A stretch of DNA of 64,000 nucleotides from Aequorivita echinoideorum (lineage in GTDB: Bacteria > Bacteroidota > Bacteroidia > Flavobacteriales > Flavobacteriaceae), in the NCBI RefSeq assembly GCF_018476645.1, contig NZ_JAHCTB010000004.1, positions 124,001-188,000 of the forward strand, in the 5' to 3' direction. Of the stretch, positions 8,826-17,151 are shown piece after piece. How positions within the stretch are numbered: position 1 is the first letter of the stretch; each line of letters starts with the position of its first letter. Made by a program: the position numbers and the translations under genes. The notes beneath the pieces were generated by a model. It was not told where the DNA came from. It did not search any database and saw only the letters and a program-made list of their open reading frames with translations.

Positions 8826-9790
8826 TAAATAATTCCCTCTTTTGTAAGATTATGTATGTGCACCACGCCGCTGTATCTCCCTTTTTCCTCTGCCAAAATC
8901 TGCGTAATACCGTATTTTTCCATCATGTCCATCGCTTCCACGGCCATTGCGTTGTTTGCTATTTTCTTCGGGTTTTCCGTCATAATATCCTTTGCGGTAA
9001 GGCCATTAAAACTATCGGCCTTTGTTAACATGCGCCTTAGATCGCCATCGGTGATAATACCCACAATTTTTTCATCTTCCACCACTGCAGTAACTCCCAG
9101 CATTTTCTCTGAAATCTCCACAATAACTTTTTTCACATCGGTATCAGGACTTACCTGTGGTTTCTCGTTGAGCGATGTAAGATTGCTTACCCTAAGATAT
9201 AGTTTTTTGCCCAAGGCTCCACCGGGATGGTATTTCGCAAAATCCTTGCTTGAAAATCCGCGTAGGTCCAGCAAGCACATAGCGAGCGCGTCACCAATTA
9301 CCAGCTGTGCCGTGGTACTGGTTGTGGGGGCGAGGTTGTTCGGGCACGCCTCCTTTTCCACATAGGCGTTCAAAACGTAATCTGCTTCTTTCGCAAGAAA
9401 GGAATCTGTATTGCCAGTTATGGCTATCAATTTATTTTCAGCAGCTTGTATTAAAGGAACCAGTACCTTTATTTCTGGCGTATTGCCGCTTTTCGAAATA
9501 CATATTACCGTATCATTTTCTTGGATGGTTCCCAAATCGCCGTGAATGGCATCTGCAGCGTGCATAAAGATCGCGGGCGTACCAGTAGAATTAAGCGTTG
9601 CTACAATTTTTGTGGCAATATTTGCACTTTTCCCTATTCCTGTTACAATGACCCGCCCTTTACTCTGGTAAATATATTCCACCGCACCAGCAAATTCATC
9701 ATTTACTAACGGAACTAAATTCGCAATGGCTTTGCTTTCTATTTCAATAGTTTCGCGGGCAACGGAGATGATCTTGTCTTTATGGGTCAA
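8825..9790 (-). CDS. kdsD: Arabinose-5-phosphate isomerase (KpsF/GutQ/KdsD family)
   Basis: It interconverts ribulose-5-phosphate and arabinose-5-phosphate, the first step to Kdo for lipopolysaccharide. A SIS domain (GIGKSA at 51-56, HGDLG near 83) is followed by two CBS domains from about residue 205 to the end. The 321-residue length is normal. The frame begins with TTG at 9790; no in-frame ATG lies nearby. The stop overlaps the tatC start by one base. The location fits the envelope theme (LptB, LOS block). Confidence 0.9.
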   Translation of the reverse strand: MTHKDKIISVARETIEIESKAIANLVPLVNDEFAGAVEYIYQSKGRVIVTGIGKSANIATKIVATLNSTGTPAIFMHAADAIHGDLGTIQENDTVICISKSGNTPEIKVLVPLIQAAENKLIAITGNTDSFLAKEADYVLNAYVEKEACPNNLAPTTSTTAQLVIGDALAMCLLDLRGFSSKDFAKYHPGGALGKKLYLRVSNLTSLNEKPQVSPDTDVKKVIVEISEKMLGVTAVVEDEKIVGIITDGDLRRMLTKADSFNGLTAKDIMTENPKKIANNAMAVEAMDMMEKYGITQILAEEKGRYSGVVHIHNLTKEGII

Positions 9791-9992
9791 AACTTTAACG
9801 CGTTTGATAATTTGTAACTCTTTCAGAAATTAGTATATTTAGAATAGAATAATAAAAATTAGACGTTCTAAATCTCTATACTTTATTTTAAAGTGCAATC
9901 TATACAATAAAGTTGCAAAATTACGATTGTTAGGTTGTAAAACAATTTATTGTTGATTAAAACTGATTATCACCCCTAAAAATCTACATAGC

Positions 9993-12185
9993 GTGGCAGA
10001 AACTGACATTTATGCAGCCCTAAAGAAATATTTCGGATTCACCCGTTTCAAAGGTTTACAAGAAGAAGTTGTAAAGAGTATTTTAAATAGGCAAAATACA
10101 TTCGTGATTATGCCTACCGGAGGTGGGAAGTCACTCTGTTACCAGTTGCCGGCACTTATGCAGGAAGGCACAGCCATTGTGGTTTCACCGCTCATTGCTC
10201 TTATGAAAAACCAAGTGGATGCGCTGCGTTCCCTTTCTTCGGAAGAAGGCATCGCGCACGTCTTAAATTCTTCCCTCAATAAAACCGAAGTAAAGCAAGT
10301 GAAGAGCGATATCGTCAACGGTATTACCAAACTTCTATACGTAGCCCCGGAATCCCTGACCAAAGACGAATATGTTGAATTTCTTCAATCGGTAAAAATA
10401 TCCTTCGTGGCTATTGATGAAGCGCATTGCATCAGCGAATGGGGGCACGACTTTAGACCGGAATATCGTAATCTCCGCACCATTATTCAGCGCATCGGCA
10501 ATGATATTCCCATTATTGGCCTTACGGCAACCGCCACCCCCAAGGTGCAGGAAGATATTCTTAAAAATTTAGGGATGCAGGATGCCAATACCTTCAAAGC
10601 GTCCTTCAACAGGCCCAATCTGTATTATGAAATTAGGCCAAAAACAAAAAATGTCGATTCAGACATCATCCGCTTCGTAAAACAGAACGAGGGCAAGAGC
10701 GGGATTATCTATTGCCTAAGCCGAAAAAGAGTAGAGGAATTGGCACAGACCCTTCAGGTAAACGGCGTCAAGGCCGTTCCGTATCACGCTGGGCTAGATG
10801 GCAAGACACGCGTTAAGCATCAAGATATGTTCTTGATGGAAGACGTGGATGTGGTGGTGGCAACCATTGCATTCGGGATGGGCATTGATAAGCCAGATGT
10901 GCGTTTCGTAATACATAACGACATCCCAAAAAGTATTGAAAGCTACTACCAAGAGACTGGTCGTGCCGGTAGGGATGGGGGAGAAGGCCATTGCCTCGCC
11001 TTTTACAGCTATAAGGATGTTGAAAAATTAGAGAAATTTATGAGCGGCAAGCCCGTGGCAGAACAGGAAATTGGCCACGCCCTATTGCAGGAAATCGTTG
11101 GTTTCGCCGAAACTTCCATTTCACGTAGAAAATTTATCCTCCATTATTTCGGTGAGGAATTTGACAATGCAACGGGCGAGGGCGGAATGATGGACGACAA
11201 CATGCGCCACCCAAAAAACAAGCACGAAGCGCAGGACGATGCCAAATTGCTGCTGGAAATTGTCCAAAAGACCAACCAACAGTACAAAAGCAAGGAAATT
11301 GTAAACGTACTGGTGGGCAAGGTAAACGCACTCATAAAATCCCACCGTACAGATTCCCAAACTTATTTCGGTACGGGTCAGGCGCACGATTCCTCCTACT
11401 GGATGGCCCTGTTGCGGCAGCTCTTGGTAGCCGGATATCTTAAAAAGGATATTGAAACCTACGGAATAATCAAGATTACGGACCAGGGGAAGGCGTTTAT
11501 AAAAAATCCGGTCTCTTTCATGATGGCGGAAGACCATTCCTTCAAGGATGCGAATGATGATGCCATTGTATCCGTCCAGAAGGGGGGGGACACGGCAGAT
11601 GAGAATCTGTTCAAATTGCTAAAAGCGGAACTGAAAAAAGTAGCGCACGATCTGGATTTGCCTCCATTCGTTATTTTTCAGGAACCATCCCTGGAAGATA
11701 TGGCGCTTAAATATCCAGTTACCTTAGAGGAGCTTTCCAATGTTCACGGAGTGGGCGAGGGCAAGGCAAAAAAGTACGGAAAATCATTCGTGAAATTGAT
11801 CCAGCGGTATGTGGAGGAAAACGACATCATCCGCCCAGAGGACTTCGTAGTAAAATCTACAGGGACTAATAGTTCTTTAAAACTTTACATAATCCAAAGT
11901 GTGGACCGCAAACTCTCCCTGCCAGATATTGCCGGGGCCAAGGGGCTCGAAATGCCTGAATTCATTAAGGAAATGGAAGCCATAGTCTACAGCGGTACCA
12001 AGCTGAATATCAATTATTGGATTGATGAAGTGCTTGATGAAGACCAACAAGAAGAAATCCACGACTATTTTCTGGAGGCCAAAACAGATAAAATTGAAGA
12101 AGCCTTGGAAGAATTTGATGGCGATTATGATGAAGAAGAATTACGGTTATACCGAATTAAATTCATCAGTGAAGTGGGTAATTAG
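9993..12185 (+). CDS. recQ: ATP-dependent DNA helicase RecQ
   Basis: A 3'-5' helicase for recombination and fork repair. It shows TGGGKS (42-47), DEAH (142-145) with CISEWGHDFR, motif VI QETGRAGRDG, then the RQC winged-helix region and an HRDC domain (LSNVHGVGEGKAKKYG). It ends in an acidic tail. The 730-residue length suits the Bacteroidota form. The start is GTG at 9993. The stop codon lies inside a heptad repeat. Confidence 0.95.
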   Translation: MAETDIYAALKKYFGFTRFKGLQEEVVKSILNRQNTFVIMPTGGGKSLCYQLPALMQEGTAIVVSPLIALMKNQVDALRSLSSEEGIAHVLNSSLNKTEVKQVKSDIVNGITKLLYVAPESLTKDEYVEFLQSVKISFVAIDEAHCISEWGHDFRPEYRNLRTIIQRIGNDIPIIGLTATATPKVQEDILKNLGMQDANTFKASFNRPNLYYEIRPKTKNVDSDIIRFVKQNEGKSGIIYCLSRKRVEELAQTLQVNGVKAVPYHAGLDGKTRVKHQDMFLMEDVDVVVATIAFGMGIDKPDVRFVIHNDIPKSIESYYQETGRAGRDGGEGHCLAFYSYKDVEKLEKFMSGKPVAEQEIGHALLQEIVGFAETSISRRKFILHYFGEEFDNATGEGGMMDDNMRHPKNKHEAQDDAKLLLEIVQKTNQQYKSKEIVNVLVGKVNALIKSHRTDSQTYFGTGQAHDSSYWMALLRQLLVAGYLKKDIETYGIIKITDQGKAFIKNPVSFMMAEDHSFKDANDDAIVSVQKGGDTADENLFKLLKAELKKVAHDLDLPPFVIFQEPSLEDMALKYPVTLEELSNVHGVGEGKAKKYGKSFVKLIQRYVEENDIIRPEDFVVKSTGTNSSLKLYIIQSVDRKLSLPDIAGAKGLEMPEFIKEMEAIVYSGTKLNINYWIDEVLDEDQQEEIHDYFLEAKTDKIEEALEEFDGDYDEEELRLYRIKFISEVGN

Positions 12186-12220
12186 CGATTAACAATTAGC
12201 AATTAGCAATTAACAATTAG
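12179..12220. repeat. Heptad repeat at the recQ stop codon
   Basis: Six consecutive 7-bp units: TAATTAG, CGATTAA, CAATTAG, CAATTAG, CAATTAA, CAATTAG. The first unit contains the recQ stop TAG (12183-12185). Confidence 0.8.
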
Positions 12221-12235
12221 TAAATTGTATATATT

Positions 12236-12256
12236 CATTACTCATTACTAATTACT
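12236..12256. repeat. Second heptad repeat in the recQ-YejK gap
   Basis: Three units CATTACT, CATTACT, AATTACT just before the stop of the convergent YejK-like gene at 12263. Confidence 0.65.
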
Positions 12257-12262
12257 CATCTT

Positions 12263-13321
12263 TTAACTCTTCTGCTCTTTATTAAAATACACCAAGTAGT
12301 AATACATCTGTTTCTCCTCATCCCAGCCCTTTTCCACAAACTTTTCAGCACTTTCCGGATTAATGAAATCCATCTTTATCTGAATATTTGTATCAAGGTT
12401 AATGATGTTCTTTATCTTCTTCCGCGCCGCGGTAACCGCGGTATTGGCAATTGGGAAGGTGGTTAAGTCCTCGATACTGTATTTGGGCGCCTTCTCACTT
12501 TTATAATGCCTAAACTCCGGAATCAAATCTGGGTTGTCAATTACTTCATTCACAAAAGCGGTTTCCTCAAAACTATCATTCTTTGCAAAATGGTTCACCG
12601 CTCGGTTCATAAACATAACCTCTTGTTTTTTGTCCTCAGCGGGCAAAACCACATCCTTCGCAAAATCCTGGCAGAATTTCAAATACTTTTTGGTATAAAA
12701 ATTATCATCCGCAAAGGCCTCAACACCAAGGAAACTTTCCAGCCAATACCGCGTATCGTATCTATTGCTATCCACCGAAAGAATTTTGTACCCCTCCTCT
12801 TTTTTTGAATTGAAAATAATACAGCCTTTATCGAGTTTGTTCAAATTTACCCCTTGTTGCAGCATCGCCTCCAGCTGGTTTTCTTCCTCAGAAAACTGAA
12901 GAAAATCTTGCTTCAATTCGCTCTTAAAAATACCGATGGCATCCATTTTTACATTATCCAACTGCACATTTTCCAGATACGCCACGTAAACCTCCCCACT
13001 CTTAATATGCGGATGCTCGGATTGATTGTACAAGCGTGATGCAATTTTCCTACTCTTCTCGTGTATCTCCTGCGGGTTTCCAAAAACTTCGGAAACAATG
13101 GTGAAAAGCTCGTGAAACTCCAAATCTGCTTCGTGTGCAAACTGAAAATAATTCTCCTCCTTATCCCGAAATGGCTTCAAAAAAAATTCCTTTAGCAATG
13201 GGGTAATCTCATCATCCATTTTATAAGGTTTTTCAGAAAGAAACAGAGCCTCATTCCGGCTCTTATTACCAACCCTATGAATGGAAAGCGATGCGATATG
13301 TGTGGAAAATAAATTGATCAT
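12263..13321 (-). CDS. Nucleoid-associated protein (YejK/NdpA family)
   Basis: 352 residues with the family N-terminus (INLFSTHIASLSIHRVGNKS) and KSGEVYVAYLENV in the first half. Escherichia coli YejK is a 37-kDa nucleoid-associated protein; the Bacteroidota members are more distant and their role is untested. The gene is convergent with recQ across a repeat-containing gap, and a CAGT-type repeat lies between its start and the next gene upstream. Confidence 0.75.
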   Translation of the reverse strand: MINLFSTHIASLSIHRVGNKSRNEALFLSEKPYKMDDEITPLLKEFFLKPFRDKEENYFQFAHEADLEFHELFTIVSEVFGNPQEIHEKSRKIASRLYNQSEHPHIKSGEVYVAYLENVQLDNVKMDAIGIFKSELKQDFLQFSEEENQLEAMLQQGVNLNKLDKGCIIFNSKKEEGYKILSVDSNRYDTRYWLESFLGVEAFADDNFYTKKYLKFCQDFAKDVVLPAEDKKQEVMFMNRAVNHFAKNDSFEETAFVNEVIDNPDLIPEFRHYKSEKAPKYSIEDLTTFPIANTAVTAARKKIKNIINLDTNIQIKMDFINPESAEKFVEKGWDEEKQMYYYLVYFNKEQKS

Positions 13322-13359
13322 TCTTTAAAATATAAGTAGGTGAATATGTAAAGGAATAT

Positions 13360-13385
13360 ACTGAAAACTGCAACTGAAGACTGCA
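13360..13385 (-). repeat. CAGT-phased repeat after the pRiA4b ORF-3-like gene
   Basis: Two 13-bp units ACTGAAAACTGCA and ACTGAAGACTGCA in tandem. Read on the minus strand this is four CAGT boxes spaced 7, 6 and 7 nt, about 10 nt after the stop of the gene at 13395. The same spacing recurs at 31173-31196 after mazG. Confidence 0.7.
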
Positions 13386-13394
13386 ATCTAAAAA

Positions 13395-13910
13395 TTAATT
13401 CCAGTTCTCATCGAAATCGAGGTTGTCGTAATCTTCAGGGTCTAGGTCAAAATCTTCCTCAAAATCATCCTCGGTTTCAATTTCTTCAGAAATAAATTCT
13501 TTCTCCGGCGCTTCTTCTGGAATTTCACCGTGCGCGAACATCAAATTAGGGTACATTCTACCTTCCTCACGTTCGCCAATATCGGCCAGCTCTACCATAA
13601 AAGTCCACATGCTCAAAAAATCATAAACATACAGCAGCCTCGTGTTTTCCTCATCCAGCACGTCTTCAAGGATGGTTTCCCCCATAATTTTTACGCCACC
13701 GGGCTCATCGCTAACATCAAATAGGGAAATTTCCTCGCCTTCTTCCCATAAATCATTACTTACATAAAATGAGGCCATCTCCTGCCCATCAAACCCAAAA
13801 GCTTGGGTAATTGCGTTGTGGAGATCCTCCAGATTGTTGTCTGCCTCAATCTCTATATCGCGAAAAACATCTTCGTGCGTGTCAAGTATAATTCTGAAAC
13901 GGTAAATCAT
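13395..13910 (-). CDS. Plasmid pRiA4b ORF-3-like family protein
   Basis: About 170 residues. The first part resembles the pRiA4b ORF-3/IS1096 passenger (TnpR-like) fold: MIYRFRIILDT, then LHNAITQAFGFDGQEMASFY and the DLWEEGEEISL region. The last 35 residues are almost wholly acidic. No transposon ends were seen nearby, so it appears to be a resident gene. The function of the family is unknown. The ATG at 13910 is preferred to one seven codons upstream because the conserved fold begins there. Confidence 0.7.
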   Translation of the reverse strand: MIYRFRIILDTHEDVFRDIEIEADNNLEDLHNAITQAFGFDGQEMASFYVSNDLWEEGEEISLFDVSDEPGGVKIMGETILEDVLDEENTRLLYVYDFLSMWTFMVELADIGEREEGRMYPNLMFAHGEIPEEAPEKEFISEEIETEDDFEEDFDLDPEDYDNLDFDENWN

Positions 13911-13933
13911 TCTTTTAAAATTTGAGGGCAAAG

Positions 13934-14974
13934 TTACAAACTTTTGGGCTCCCGAGTGCCATTAGGATTGTGTGATTGGAATGCTTCCAATAAAATATAA
14001 AATTGAAGACCGAAGAATAAGGATGCAAGAATTAAATGCAAAGGTTGCGAAAGAAACGGAAAATCAAAATAATACATGGCAATCCCAGTGAATGCCTCTG
14101 CAAATAATAATAAGATTAGGAGATTCAATTTCCGGAAACCGAATTTTTTATTTCTGTTTAAATACCAAAGCAATAAATTAATCAATACCACAATTACCGA
14201 AAAAGAACGGTGCAGGTAAAATTCCAGCGTGGGATTTTCAAGCCATAGCGAACGAGCCGTGTACCCTATAATATCTATTTGTGTATCTACAAATTCACGC
14301 ACTTGCGTTCCCAAAACTACCTGAATTAGCGTAAGTATTAAAGCGACTAAAAGCAGTATTTTAAATTTTGTTGAAGCGAAATAAATCTCGTGATGCTCTT
14401 TTGAAAAATACAATAGATACAAAAGAACAGCCACGATAACCAAGGCCATAACCATGTGAATGGTGATTTTTATCGGGTCAAGCACGGAGTACACCACAGT
14501 GGCACCAAGCCAAGCTTGAAAGCCGAGAAGAAAAACGCTGAGCCAAGAAAGTAGGGTTACCCGATTGCTTGTTCTCCACTTTTTAATTGAAAATAGCGCC
14601 ATTATGAAGATGGCAACCCCCGCCAGCGCACCAAACAATCTATTAATATATTCTATCCATGTATGCCAAACATTGAATGTTGCATAATCGTGTTTGGTGT
14701 AGGGTTGCCAATTTGAAGGGTTATAGGATTGGGAGGTTTTAAAATCAGTTTTTGCTACTTGCAGCGCCTGCTCGTGAATTATTACTTGCCCTTTTTTAAA
14801 ATTCCTTCCCGGTTCCCATTCCAGTTCAGTGGCGGTTGTAGGCGGAATGTAATATCCAAAACATTTGGGCCAATCGGGACAGCCCATTCCTGAACCCGTC
14901 ATCCGTACCATCGCCCCGGCTATGATGACAAGGTAAACAAGAACAAGTGAAATTTTTACGAATCTTCTATACAT
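13934..14974 (-). CDS. ctaA: Heme A synthase (COX15/CtaA family)
   Basis: It oxidises the C8 methyl of heme O to give heme A for aa3-type cytochrome oxidase. A first membrane span is followed by the diagnostic MVRMTGSGMGCPDWPKCFG region, about eight spans in total, and conserved His residues such as those in WHTWIEYINR and LHRSFSV. The 346-residue length is typical for Bacteroidota. The upstream 260 bp consist largely of two tandem repeat arrays. Confidence 0.92.
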   Translation of the reverse strand: MYRRFVKISLVLVYLVIIAGAMVRMTGSGMGCPDWPKCFGYYIPPTTATELEWEPGRNFKKGQVIIHEQALQVAKTDFKTSQSYNPSNWQPYTKHDYATFNVWHTWIEYINRLFGALAGVAIFIMALFSIKKWRTSNRVTLLSWLSVFLLGFQAWLGATVVYSVLDPIKITIHMVMALVIVAVLLYLLYFSKEHHEIYFASTKFKILLLVALILTLIQVVLGTQVREFVDTQIDIIGYTARSLWLENPTLEFYLHRSFSVIVVLINLLLWYLNRNKKFGFRKLNLLILLLFAEAFTGIAMYYFDFPFLSQPLHLILASLFFGLQFYILLEAFQSHNPNGTREPKSL

Positions 14975-15003
14975 TATTAATCCAGAAACCTTTTTTGAAT
15001 TTT

Positions 15004-15094
15004 GAATTATGAATTATGAATTATGAATTATGAATTATGAATTATGAATTATGAATTATGAATTATGAATTATGAATTATGAATTATGAATTAT
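15004..15094. repeat. Tandem array of GAATTAT, 13 perfect copies
   Basis: Thirteen uninterrupted 7-bp units, followed by a degenerate GAATAT. It begins about 30 bp upstream of the ctaA start codon. Confidence 0.95.
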
Positions 15095-15156
15095 GAATAT
15101 TCACTTTTAAGTATCAAACTTTGAATTTTAAATCTTTAACCTTAAATTCATCATAT

Positions 15157-15233
15157 CACACATCACACATCACACATCACACATCACACATCACACATCA
15201 CACACCACACATCACACACCACACATCACGCAT
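15157..15233. repeat. Tandem array of CACACAT, 11 copies
   Basis: Eleven 7-bp units; the first six are perfect. The remainder alternate CACACAC and CACACAT and the last is CACGCAT. The array ends 2 bp from the stop codon of the CCA nucleotidyltransferase gene. Confidence 0.93.
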
Positions 15234-15235
15234 TA

Positions 15236-16666
15236 CTAATTGTTCATTGGTTTTAAACCGATTGCCACTCCTTTTTTGAGCATAAAAGCTTTTGCGGCTT
15301 CATATTCATTTGGAATTTCCCCTTCCAGAATTGCTTCTTTTATGGCATCCTTAATAATCCCGATTTCCCGCGATGGTTTCAGATTGAAAGTTTCCATAAT
15401 TTCCTCGCCAGTTACGGGTGGCTGAAAATTTCTGATTTGGTCACGTTCTTCAACTTCAGCAATTTTATCACGAACCAATTGAAAATTAGCGTGGTATTTT
15501 CTAAATTTCTTCGGGTTTTTAGTCGTGATATCAGCTTCGCAGAGGGTCATCAAATCATCTACGTATTCCCCGGCATCAAAAATTAATCTACGCACGGCGC
15601 TGTCCGTTACTTCTTCCGAAGCCAGCCCAACGGGTCGTGAACTCATCAAAACCATTTTTTGTACAAACTTCATTTTGTCGTTCAATGGCATTTTCAGCCT
15701 TTTGAAAAGTTTGTAAACCATTTTTGAACCCACAAATTCGTGCGCGTGGAAAGTCCATCCCAATTTTTTATCAAACTTTTTCGTGGGCGCTTTGCCAATA
15801 TCGTGCAGGAGAGCCGCCCAGCGCAACCATAAGTCGTTCGTCGTTTCGGAAATATTGTCCACTACTTCCAGCGTATGCCAAAAATTGTCTTTATGTGTTT
15901 GGCCTTCCTTTTCATCGATTCCTTGTAACGCTACCAATTCTGGTAAAATATGCGGTAACAGTCCCGTTTTATGAAGTAGCGCAAATCCTTTGGAAGGCGT
16001 ATCGGAAAGCAAAATTTTATGGATTTCGTCCACCACGCGTTCTTTGGAAATAATTTTTATTCTATCTGCATTTTTGGTAATGGATTCCAATGAGGCATCC
16101 TCAATCTTAAAATTTAATTGGGAAGCAAACCGAATGGCTCTAAGCATCCGCAACGGATCATCACTATACGTAACATCTGGGTCTAGAGGTGTTCGTATTA
16201 ATTTATTTTGAAGATCCTCTATTCCGTTGAAGGGGTCCAAAAGCTCACCAAAGTTAGCTTCATTTAAACTTAAAGCGAGCGCATTTATGGTAAAATCGCG
16301 TCTATTTTGGTCGTCTGCAAGCGTTCCGGCTTTTACGTTCGGATTTCGACTTTCAGCGGTGTACGATTCCTTTCTGGCACCTACAAATTCGAGCTCTATC
16401 CCCCCACTTTTCAGCATTGCGGTTCCATAATTCTTGAAAATGGAGACCTGTGGTTTTCCGGGAAGTAATTTTGAAACTTCCTCCGCAAGTTCAATCCCGC
16501 TGCCCACTGCGACAACATCGATATCCTTGGCATCACCGCGTTTTAAAATATAATCGCGTACAAATCCGCCAATGACATAGCTTTCCAATTTAAGATTTTC
16601 TGAAGCTTTTGAAATTTTCCTAAAAATGGGATTTTCTAAAGCGGATGTGTAGGTTTTTTTTGACAC
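15236..16666 (-). CDS. cca: CCA tRNA nucleotidyltransferase with HD domain
   Basis: It adds or repairs the 3' CCA of tRNAs. The class II polymerase head shows GGFVRD (33-38) and the metal-binding DID (48-50), then RRDFTINAL and the DPLRMLRAIRFA helix. An HD domain follows (ALLHDIGK). The 476-residue length fits the Bacteroidota form. The start is GTG at 16666. The inverted-repeat-bounded GxxExxY unit lies immediately upstream. Confidence 0.92.
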   Translation of the reverse strand: MSKKTYTSALENPIFRKISKASENLKLESYVIGGFVRDYILKRGDAKDIDVVAVGSGIELAEEVSKLLPGKPQVSIFKNYGTAMLKSGGIELEFVGARKESYTAESRNPNVKAGTLADDQNRRDFTINALALSLNEANFGELLDPFNGIEDLQNKLIRTPLDPDVTYSDDPLRMLRAIRFASQLNFKIEDASLESITKNADRIKIISKERVVDEIHKILLSDTPSKGFALLHKTGLLPHILPELVALQGIDEKEGQTHKDNFWHTLEVVDNISETTNDLWLRWAALLHDIGKAPTKKFDKKLGWTFHAHEFVGSKMVYKLFKRLKMPLNDKMKFVQKMVLMSSRPVGLASEEVTDSAVRRLIFDAGEYVDDLMTLCEADITTKNPKKFRKYHANFQLVRDKIAEVEERDQIRNFQPPVTGEEIMETFNLKPSREIGIIKDAIKEAILEGEIPNEYEAAKAFMLKKGVAIGLKPMNN

Positions 16667-16695
16667 GTTTTATTTTTCCGAAATGTTGTTATTTT

Positions 16696-17122
16696 ACCAC
16701 GAATTCACGAATATTTTTATAGAACTATTCTTTTGTATTCTAGACCTTCACCCTTGAAATTTGCCAGAATCGCCAATTTATTTTTAGAAATTTTCAAATA
16801 ATTAATGCATTGACCTAAATGCATATCAGTCAGTAATTCTACCGTCTTTACTTCTAAAATTATTTTGTCAAAAATCACAAAATCTGCGTAAAACTTATGC
16901 TTCAGGATAATATCCTTATAATTTATGGAGAACTCCTTTTCTCTTACGAATAAAATATTTCTCAGGTTAAATTCATATTCCAAAGCATCTTTATAAACAA
17001 TTTCAGATAACCCATTTCCTAAATTATTAAATACTTCGTAAAGGCATCCAACTATTTCGTAGCTTTCCTGTTTGTAAATTATATTTGACATTCAAAAAAA
17101 GGTATGTTTGTGTATTCGTGGT
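16696..17122. mobile_element. Putative inverted-repeat-bounded unit carrying a GxxExxY gene
   Basis: ACCACGAATTCACGAATAT at 16696-16714 matches in inverse orientation ACCACGAATACACAAACAT at 17104-17122 (16 of 19 positions). The enclosed 389 bp are filled by one ORF: its stop is 2 bp from one repeat and its start 12 bp from the other. No transposase is encoded, and no target-site duplication was established. Mobility is therefore an inference. Confidence 0.45.
16717..17091 (-). CDS. GxxExxY family protein
   Basis: 124 residues with the naming motif GLSEIVY near residue 28-34. A downstream YADFVIFDKIILEVKTV follows, whose Asp, Glu and Lys resemble a PD-(D/E)xK nuclease core, then a conserved LGQCINYLKISKNKLAILANF. 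The family is widespread in Bacteroidota and Planctomycetes with no established function; nuclease activity is inferred from fold resemblance. It stands between cca and tsaC on the same strand. Confidence 0.82.
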   Translation of the reverse strand: MSNIIYKQESYEIVGCLYEVFNNLGNGLSEIVYKDALEYEFNLRNILFVREKEFSINYKDIILKHKFYADFVIFDKIILEVKTVELLTDMHLGQCINYLKISKNKLAILANFKGEGLEYKRIVL

Positions 17123-17147
17123 TAATTTCATTTAATTTCCATTAACC
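17120..17147. repeat. Hairpin between tsaC and the GxxExxY gene
   Basis: GGTTAAT (17120-17126) pairs with ATTAACC (17141-17147) around a 14-nt loop, overlapping the outer end of the right inverted repeat. There is no T-tract, so a terminator role for tsaC is doubtful. Confidence 0.4.
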
Positions 17148-17151
17148 CATT

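Noticed and set aside
13395-13910. Transposon passenger gene
   Set aside because: The pRiA4b ORF-3-like fold occurs in chromosomal genes, and no inverted ends or transposase are nearby.
15004-15233. CRISPR array
   Set aside because: The units are 7-bp tandem repeats without spacers, and no cas gene is present.
17120-17147. Terminator after tsaC
   Set aside because: A 7-bp stem with a 14-nt loop and no T-tract is too weak.
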